Positions 57,271-64,000 of a stretch of DNA of 64,000 nt are shown here, one piece after another. Within the stretch, counting starts at the first letter, position 1. The number at the start of each line of letters is the position of its first letter. The notes under the pieces are model-generated. The model had not been told where the DNA came from, did not search any database, and saw nothing but the letters and a program-made list of their open reading frames with translations. A program made the position numbers and the translations under genes. The stretch spans positions 1-64,000 of the forward strand of contig JADNYV010000099.1 in assembly GCA_015501055.1 (NCBI GenBank), given 5' to 3'. The DNA is from Mucidula mucida (taxonomy: Eukaryota > Basidiomycota > Agaricomycetes > Agaricales > Physalacriaceae).

Positions 57271-60200
57271 CTATATTCCTATGTGAACAAAAGGCGCCCA
57301 CCGAATCGCCGATACGCCAAGTTCCTCCCGCAAAGTCTTCACGCTCTCATGCAGTGCGCGCGCCGGATCCATCGCATCCCCAAGAAGGTGGCGGTACGTC
57401 TCTCCCGCCACTCCGGGGCCGTCCTCGTCGTTTATACTCCACATAGTACCAATCGCGCCGCGAAAGCCTACAAAGAGCATGGCCGCTGCAAGCGCGTCAA
57501 AAGTCAACCGGAACATTTTGAGGTGCTCTCACCTGCAATATGTAGAACCTCTTCTGACACATTTTTATCACCAGTCGCTGTTTGACACGCACTAAGGAAT
57601 ACGAGCTCAGCGTTTGGCAGGTTCAACTCCATGAGCTGCGAAAGCTTGAGTTCGGTTCCGTTATCTAGCAATAGGGAGCTCTCCATTGGTGCCTCCGCAT
57701 TTTGCTGCCCATGAAGCGCAAAATGCACTATCGTTGCTTCGGACAGCGCGCTGCTGATAGAATTCACCGTGGCATGATGATCTCCAAGAACCGTGACAGA
57801 AATCCCGCGGGTTTTGGCTATCTCTGCTATCTTTCGCACCTCGGGTTCAGCATTGAATAATGGTGCGCGAGTATTGAGAGCGCTTTGATAGACGGCCAAG
57901 ATGTTTGGTGTTTTTGGCTGGACCGACTGAGGACGAGTGGACGCCACACTGATTGGCGGTACGTAAGATGAGACGACGTAGTCCAGTACGCTGGTGGAAC
58001 TGACATTGCAGTCCTGTGACCGGTACATTCCTGCAGCGTGTAGTGGCAGCTGCCAGAATGGGCCAGTCGGATACCACCAGAGTCTAGGCGGACAGGAGGA
58101 TGGCTAACAATGGTTAAGCCTATCTTCCCACTAGTAACAAAGTTCTTACCTTGATCTGTAATGCCTTCATTATAGGCTCTACTATGACAGTCCATGTATC
58201 AGCAAGGACATCCTCGAATATGACTTGCGGTTCGTCCCAGAAATCGTCGAGACGAACAGGAAGTCTCAAGGAACGGCGGAGTAGACCTTCGTCTTTGAGC
58301 GCGTTGCGAGTCTTCTCGGCCAGTTGATCCAAGTCTTCCTGTCGCAGTCTGGTAAAGGGATATGCTGAATGGCATAATTCGGCCCAGTTATGACCAAAGC
58401 GTCGCACCGATAAACCCCAGCGAACAAGACGACGACGGGAGAAACACCCGAAAGGACAGTACTCATGAACGGCCTGGCATCCTCTACCCGTATATGCGGA
58501 CGATCCTGGACACGATCCATCAATCGTTTAATCTCCATATCCAACTTCATCTCCCTACTAGCTAAATTCAATGTCCGTTTCCAAGGCATTTTTCCTCTCT
58601 CCGCCACCTTACCCCTCTCCTCCGCGGCGGCCTCCAGGATCAACTCCAATTGCGCCACGTCATTCGCCGACTGATTCGTGCCCTTCAAATGTGCGCTTGT
58701 AGCTGAACAAGCGTGCCCACAGCATCCCCCGCCCTTTTCCAGCACCCGCAGTGCCGCTTCATGCGCACCGACCGTGAAGCAGTGCTCCGCGGCAGCCTCC
58801 AGTGCATTAGAAGCTCCGAGTGGTCAATACGCATCACTGCGTCGGGCATGCTGTACTGTGTGGACACAGTGTCGGAGATAATATCAACCTGGATCAAGAG
58901 GGCTTCCAGCAGGTGAACCTCAAACTCCTTTGCAAAGTCGACAAATCTTTCGGCGAAGTTGTAGCGCTCCCAAGGATCGATCTCCTTATCTTACAGAGCT
59001 CTCTACAGATCTCGACGGCAGAAGATAGATGAGGCGAATCACCACCCAAAGGCGGTGTTCATGACATATGCGTCGACTGCGTATAATTGGACATCACAGA
59101 CGCGTGAAGGGGGGCACGTCTTCAATGCTAATTCCGTGTAATGGATCGTTTGGTTGAGCGCCTCCATCGCCGTTGTCCCATCCTCCGAGGAGTCGCATTC
59201 GGCTTCCGCCTGCATGATGTATAAGATGGCAATGTGGCTCAGAATCTGGTAACCCCAGGATAGATGACTCGGGTGTATCTCCAATGCACGGTGTGCGTAC
59301 TTCTGAGACCAAAGAACTGCTTCGAGGCCATGTTCCTCCTCCAGGCTGGGCAGCAAGCGGAGAAATGAAAGTAAAAAGCCGATGCCCATGGATGACTGTC
59401 CGGCACCGGCATCAATGCGATCCACTCTTCCTCGATGTCTTCAATCCGCCCGTGAGAGGCAAGAAATCATTCGAGTCTTTGATGCCCTTCCCCCGGCAGA
59501 ACCACGCTATACTTCCCCTAACCGATTCCCGCTCGTCGTCGCTAATTACGCGCTGCAGCAGTGTGAACGTGCCCATCAATATTTGCTCGTGCCCTACAGG
59601 ATCGATTAGGCGTCTGAGAAATACGCCAGGAGCGAGGGTACGAGCCGAAAAGGATATAGTGATATTGTTTTGCTCGGGCTGGTACTCGGCCCGTACAATG
59701 TACGTGCGCTGCCGGAAGACCGACATAAGCGCGTAACGGTGGGAATGGTATGGGCTGATGTTTTGCGCCAAGGCCCAGTAATCTGCCAGGATATCCGGGT
59801 CCTGAAAACCTGCGTCCAACATGGATCGGAGCTCCTCGTGAAGAGAGTGATATAGTGTAAAATCACCGTTCTGAAAAGAGATTGTGTAGCGAACAAGGAT
59901 GGTGGTCGCAAGGGCGGCCAGCGCCAGTGGGCGTTCTCGATGCCCTTTGGGAACGCAAGTGAGAGCAAGAGTGTCCAAGGACACACACTCGTCAATGTCT
60001 TCCTCGGAAAGATGAAGCTGGTTCTGAATGGCTTCGGATAGCGCGTTGAGCGCGAGCGCATAATCGAGAGGGTTGACAAGAGATTCTCCAATGCCAACGG
60101 CCTCGCGCAGGAAATCTATGGCACTTTTGATATGAATCATCTCCCCATCATAGTCCCATGCGACAAGAAGTGACTGCGCCATGTTACACAGGCCTCCGAA

Positions 60201-60758
60201 ACGCGACAGGTCGTCTGGCGATAGAACAATGGCGCGCTGATTTAGTTCCATGACTTCGCGCAGATCTCTCATGAGAGGGAAATGCGTAAATCGCAAAAAC
60301 AATGCGGTAGAAAGCGAGGTTATAGAAGTGATCTGTTTTTCACTTGAGAATGTAGTTGAAAGGGATAGAATGAGCCGCCGAAGGCGTATGGAAGTATTCA
60401 GGTCATCGAGTTGCTGGGCCAGGTGCCAACGTGAATGGAGGGAGTCTGCAATATCGGCTAGGATAGCGGAAATGAGAACGTCGGAGGCGGATGAATCGCT
60501 GATGATCGAAGTGTGCAGGTATTCAATTCCTTCGTCGAGTTCGCGTAAAGATGCACTGTTGACAGCGCGTGAACATAGCGCTTTGCCGAGAAGATGGAGA
60601 AGTGGTGCACAAGACGGTGTAAAAGTGGAAGGGACTGCATTGAGACAGTATTCTATACAGTCGTCGAGGTCACTCAGACGCGCCGTATAGCGCCAAGCTT
60701 CGTATTTTTCCTGCGCCGCGGATACGACGGCCGAACCGGAATCGCTTGAGTCAATCAT
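57271..60758 (-). pseudogene. TPR-CHAT (caspase-HetF-like) protein, frameshifted
   Basis: Large TPR-CHAT protein of the agaricomycete type. CHAT is a caspase/separase-like peptidase fold linked elsewhere to regulated death and immunity. The N-terminal 440 codons (MIDSSDSGSAVVSAAQEKYE onward) form helical TPR-like repeats. The middle (LEAAAEERGKVAERG, PFMSTVLSGVSPVVVLFAGV) and the CHAT domain follow: RLWWYPTGPFWQLPLHAAG, IVHFALHGQQN (His) and LVFLSACQTATGDKN (Cys), ending WAPFVHIGI. The catalytic dyad is present. The frame changes without usable introns near 59400-59455 (twice), 59045, 58990 (a 5-nt insertion), 58810 and 58350. I infer a decaying gene. Confidence 0.72.
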
Positions 60759-61041
60759 GGCTACTAACGGTCATCTTCATCATTCATTAGGTCTAAATTG
60801 AGAGAAGAGAGCGTACCATGCTCATTGCTCAGGCTTCTCCCATCGACATCATGGTCGTTGTTGACAATGATCTTTTACGATAAGTAAACGCATCAACTCC
60901 GCCCTTATCACCGCTGACAAATGTTGCCACTCCGTATGTCAACAATACTAGAAGAGCCTTGAAAGAAGGAGACCGTTGAACCTTGAGTGGCGGTCTCCCG
61001 GGTCTGGAAAAAGGCATGGTGCCATCATGTGACTTACTCCC
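60759..61041. other. Intergenic
   Basis: Upstream region of the TPR-CHAT gene; no feature seen apart from the element that begins at 61042. Confidence 0.35.
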
Positions 61042-61506
61042 AGGACCCCCGTTTATTGAGCGAGAGCTCGTACCGAAAATTCGGACGAGCTGACAGACCG
61101 TCACAGTATTTGAAGCCAAGGTTGGGTGAAAGTTCGGACAAAATGAAAGTCCCCAAGAGCCAGGTCGTCGCGAGAGTTCAACGGACGAGGCGCCACAACC
61201 CTGAGAAAATCGGATGTAAGTTCGGACAAGCTCAATGACTGTGGTTGGTACCAGGTTCTGTGGACAATGACTCGCCTCATACGGATATATGAGGCACTCT
61301 GTGTCCCATTGTATTTTCTATAACAACAACAACGTGGACATCAACGTCGGAGTTACCTACCAATGAATGGAAGAAGCGAAAAATCAGTGCCACAATCTCA
61401 GACCCAGAGTTCGGACGAGGACCTGTCAACAGGAACCGTAGACCCCAAGTTCGGAGGAGCTCTTGAGTTGCACACCTAACCTCAAGGTAGGAAAAACGGG
61501 GGTCCT
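61042..61506. mobile_element. Candidate MITE with 13-bp inverted ends and repeated TTCGGAC motif
   Basis: AGGACCCCCGTTT at 61042-61054 is repeated exactly in inverted orientation at 61494-61506. Inside, five copies of a motif close to AGTTCGGACGAG occur at about 61079, 61131, 61219, 61409 and 61449. The first is half of a near-perfect 27-bp palindrome (61065-61091). A 20-bp relative of that palindrome lies at 12575. No coding capacity and no clear target duplication, so the mobile-element call is inference. Confidence 0.4.
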
Positions 61507-62071
61507 TCACTCCGACTCTGGGATCCCACCGCAAAACAAACGCCTAGCGATCACTGACAACAAAATCTTCCTTGTCAGCGACTGGTACATGGCTATTATC
61601 TTCACTGGGACGCCCTTCTCCAATCGACAGAAACGGTCACGTACAGATATATAGAACAGTTTGCAATGCGCAAGATTGCTGATTTACACAACACCGTCGT
61701 CGAGGCTACGGAGAGGGAAGCGACTTCCGCATTTGTGAACTCCCTCTTCTCATTGAACCATTCTTAGCAAGAGGCACGTCGGCGGCTCCGATATGCGGAG
61801 AACATTTTCCCAGAAGCCTTTGATCTGGCAAATGAAGCTGTCATTGCACTTCTTTGTGTATGTGGAGGAGCACCAGAATTCGAGCTGTTTGCGCGTCCGT
61901 TACCTGTGTAGTGCTAATTGACTTGAACTTCGAGGCCTGCCCACAAACATTATGATAACCACGTCGCCCATCCAACTGAGCCCAATAATACAGTTAAAAT
62001 TGATCGTACTCTATACCCATGGTAGTCTGCCTGTGTGTTGAAACAATCGTTTACCTCTTTTGTTGACGCAG
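61507..62071 (+). pseudogene. Coding-like fragment between the candidate MITE and PDX1
   Basis: Within this stretch 61666-61911 reads as MRKIADLHNTVVEATEREAT, then a TAG at 61765-61767, then in the same frame RLRYAENIFPEAFDLANEAV and LLCVCGGAPEFELFARP to a second stop. Composition is protein-like and the frame is shared across the stop, suggesting a relic. Family not recognised. The rest of the stretch is non-coding. Confidence 0.25.
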
Positions 62072-63509
62072 TTACCACCCGCGTGCAGCCATATGACCGC
62101 CCTTGAGGTCGGCATCGCTTCATGTAGGTCAGTTACAGATGTGAGGGAGTGAGTGGAAAGAACGCACATCGTTAATCCAACCATAGCTTCCCCCAAGTTC
62201 TCAGATACCTCGGCGAGAACTTTGGGATTGTTGTAGTGTGTTACCTAGAGAGGAAAGTCAAAGGAATTCCTATAGAGGTGTAAGGGTTTCGCTTACTGCT
62301 TGAACGATGGCTTTCGCGCGTTTGGCAGCATCACCCGACTACGATCGTTAGACCGAGTATTATTTCGTTGTTGAGATACACCTACTTTGAATATACCAGA
62401 CCCAACGAAGACTGGACGATTATGGCTTAGGAACTGTGAGGAAAATAACAAGGTCTAACTCACCTCCGTCACATCCTAGCTGCATCATCATTGCAGCGTC
62501 GGCAGGAGTCGCTAGGCCGCCAGCAGCAAAGTTAACGACAGGGAGTTTCTTCAGACGGGCAGTCTCTTTTACTAGGTGGAAGGGAGCACGGATGTCGCGT
62601 GCAAACGCATACATCTCTTCCTCACTCATTGCAGATACCTGGCGAATTTCGGCCGTCATCTTCCGAGAGTGTCGTACACTGACCGACAGAGATTAGAATA
62701 CACGAGGACGCGTTTACTTTCACGTACGCTTCGACGACGTTTCCGGTGCCAGCTTCACCCTTGGTGCGAATCATGGCGGCACCTTCTGCTATGCGTCGAA
62801 GAGCCTCGCCTAGGTCCCGAGCACCACATACAAACGGAACCTAAAAAAGATATCGACATGATTGATCAACAGACCAATGAAGAGATCCAACTTTGTAGCC
62901 GTGCTTGTTGATGTGATTCTCTTCATCTGCAGGAGTGAGAACCTCACTCTCATCGATGTAGTCGACACCGATGCTCTGCAAGATCTGCGCCTCGACAAAG
63001 TGTCCGATGCGGACTTTTGCCATGACCGGGACAGTTACGGCAGCGACGATCTCTTTAATCATTGCTGGATCGCTCTACAAGACCAGCTGAGCGTTTAGGT
63101 TATAGAGACGCGATTAAGCTCACCATCCTTGCAACGCCGCCTTGAGCGCGGATGTCGGCAGGAACACGCTCAAGTGCCATGACTGCACACGCGCCAGCTT
63201 CCTCTGCTATCCTGGCTTGCTCAGCGTTGACGACATCCATGATAACACCGCCCTGCAATTGCATGAGCGCAGGCTTGAGCTCGCGTGAAATTCAAAGCAC
63301 CTTCAACATCTGGGCCAGACCTGATTTTACCTAGATAGCGATTAGGGGGGCTCTCAACGAAAAAAAAAATCGGCATTCACGTTGAAAGTGCCAAGGCTGG
63401 TACCCGCGCCGGTGGTCGAGCGCGCTGGGGCAACCGAAGGAGGACTGCCAGTACCCAAGGCACCTTGGATCTGGGGAGCAGCTTCTGTAGACGTTGTTGG
63501 GGTCGACAT
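62072..63509 (-). CDS. SNZ1: Pyridoxal 5'-phosphate synthase subunit PDX1/SNZ
   Basis: Synthase subunit of the glutamine-dependent PLP synthase, which makes vitamin B6 from ribose 5-phosphate, glyceraldehyde 3-phosphate and ammonia supplied by the PDX2/SNO glutaminase. Eight or so exons read: [154 protein letters not shown] and a final exon [14 protein letters not shown]. The two lysines known to carry intermediates in this family (PVMAK and RTK) are present. Intact. The PDX2 partner is not in the window. Confidence 0.93.
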
Positions 63510-63947
63510 TGAGAATACGGCAAGACTACGTCGAAAGTGAAGAGAGTTCGAGTCAAAGGCCCAAAATAATCAGGCAAATCGTGTCGGAGATCCGTGTCCC
63601 GTTGATGTCATCGAGCGCGATCACCGTGGCCTTCTTGTTTTCCCCCGACGATGATCCCGACGTTCATGGTGCCAGGTGCAACGACGAGGACGACGGAACC
63701 GAACGGCGACGACAACGACCGTGATAAGGCCAACTCCTGACACGCGACACGGCGCGTGGAATAATGCTGATTAAACTCGTGAACAGGAACGCAAGGAATC
63801 CTTTATCGGCTTTCCCAGTCTTCCATTCATCGTGCATCAAGGCTAGCTTGCCGAATATCGCCCGTCTAGCACCATTCAGGGCACTCTATGATAGTCCATC
63901 CATTCAAAATGCGAGAGGTAGAGCAGGCACCATGAGCTTGTGCCACG
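63510..63947. other. Upstream region of PDX1
   Basis: Leader and promoter sequence with repeated ACGACGAGGACGACGG-type stretches near 63680-63720. No named site. Confidence 0.35.
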
Positions 63948-64000
63948 ATGTCTCTTTGGACAGTTGCCCTCCATGTCCTGGCCGTTACTGCAGCAATACC
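63948..64000 (+). CDS. Possible start of a gene running off the window
   Basis: ATG at 63948 opens MSLWTVALHVLAVTAAI, which would make a signal peptide or first membrane helix. Only 53 bases are available, so this is a weak call. Confidence 0.2.
   Translation, partial: MSLWTVALHVLAVTAAI

Noticed and set aside
60829..61119. 96-codon minus-strand open frame
   Set aside because: It runs into the palindromic repeat of the candidate MITE and has no protein family features.

Overview
This window looks like nuclear DNA of a mushroom-forming basidiomycete (Agaricomycetes). Almost every gene is split by many very short introns (about 40-60 nt, GT-AG with a few GC-AG). Genes sit tightly packed on both strands. 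F-box/LRR genes, a TPR-CHAT gene, a kinase-like gene and a Ty3/Gypsy chromovirus are all typical of that class. No bacterial or organellar features were seen.

Layout. 1-8 kb holds conserved housekeeping genes: BET4 (Rab prenylation), TFA2 (TFIIE-beta), PAN3 (poly(A) trimming) and SNF1 (AMPK-type kinase); TFA2 and PAN3 diverge from a 173-bp promoter with a TCACGTG box. 8-16.5 kb is more variable: an intact F-box gene, a short-chain dehydrogenase pseudogene whose catalytic Tyr codon is a stop, an F-box relic, HPM1-type histidine methyltransferase, a 120-bp MITE and a kinase-like gene. 16.8-36.7 kb is mostly intact: DUF3429 mitochondrial membrane protein, ZNHIT2-like protein, membrane J-protein, Fic-domain protein, rhodanese/dual-specificity phosphatase, YAE1, FluG-type amidohydrolase, sugar transporter, choline-phosphate cytidylyltransferase (PCT1) and a YtcJ-type amidohydrolase. 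At 37-39.7 kb is a damaged GH31 alpha-xylosidase, followed by dipeptidyl peptidase III.

43-57 kb is the accessory core. Two unrecognised genes lead to a nested transposon: a 6,522-bp chromodomain Gypsy element (5-bp target duplication, 528-bp LTRs, 0.95% LTR divergence) sits inside a 790-bp TA-flanked terminal-inverted-repeat element. The Gypsy copy is dead (nonsense codon, altered reverse-transcriptase active site, gag and integrase frameshifts). It still shows a Tf1-like self-priming arrangement and a correctly phased GGGTTTT slippery site at the gag/pol overlap. Beyond it lie another unrecognised gene, a frameshifted F-box gene and, at 57-61 kb, a heavily frameshifted TPR-CHAT gene whose CHAT dyad survives. 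61 kb has a second candidate MITE, and 62-63.5 kb the intact vitamin B6 gene PDX1/SNZ.

The long housekeeping genes read cleanly through many introns, so the broken genes are more likely real decay than poor sequence. Genes were assembled by reading exon frames and splice sites by eye; exact exon ends are inferences except where stated.
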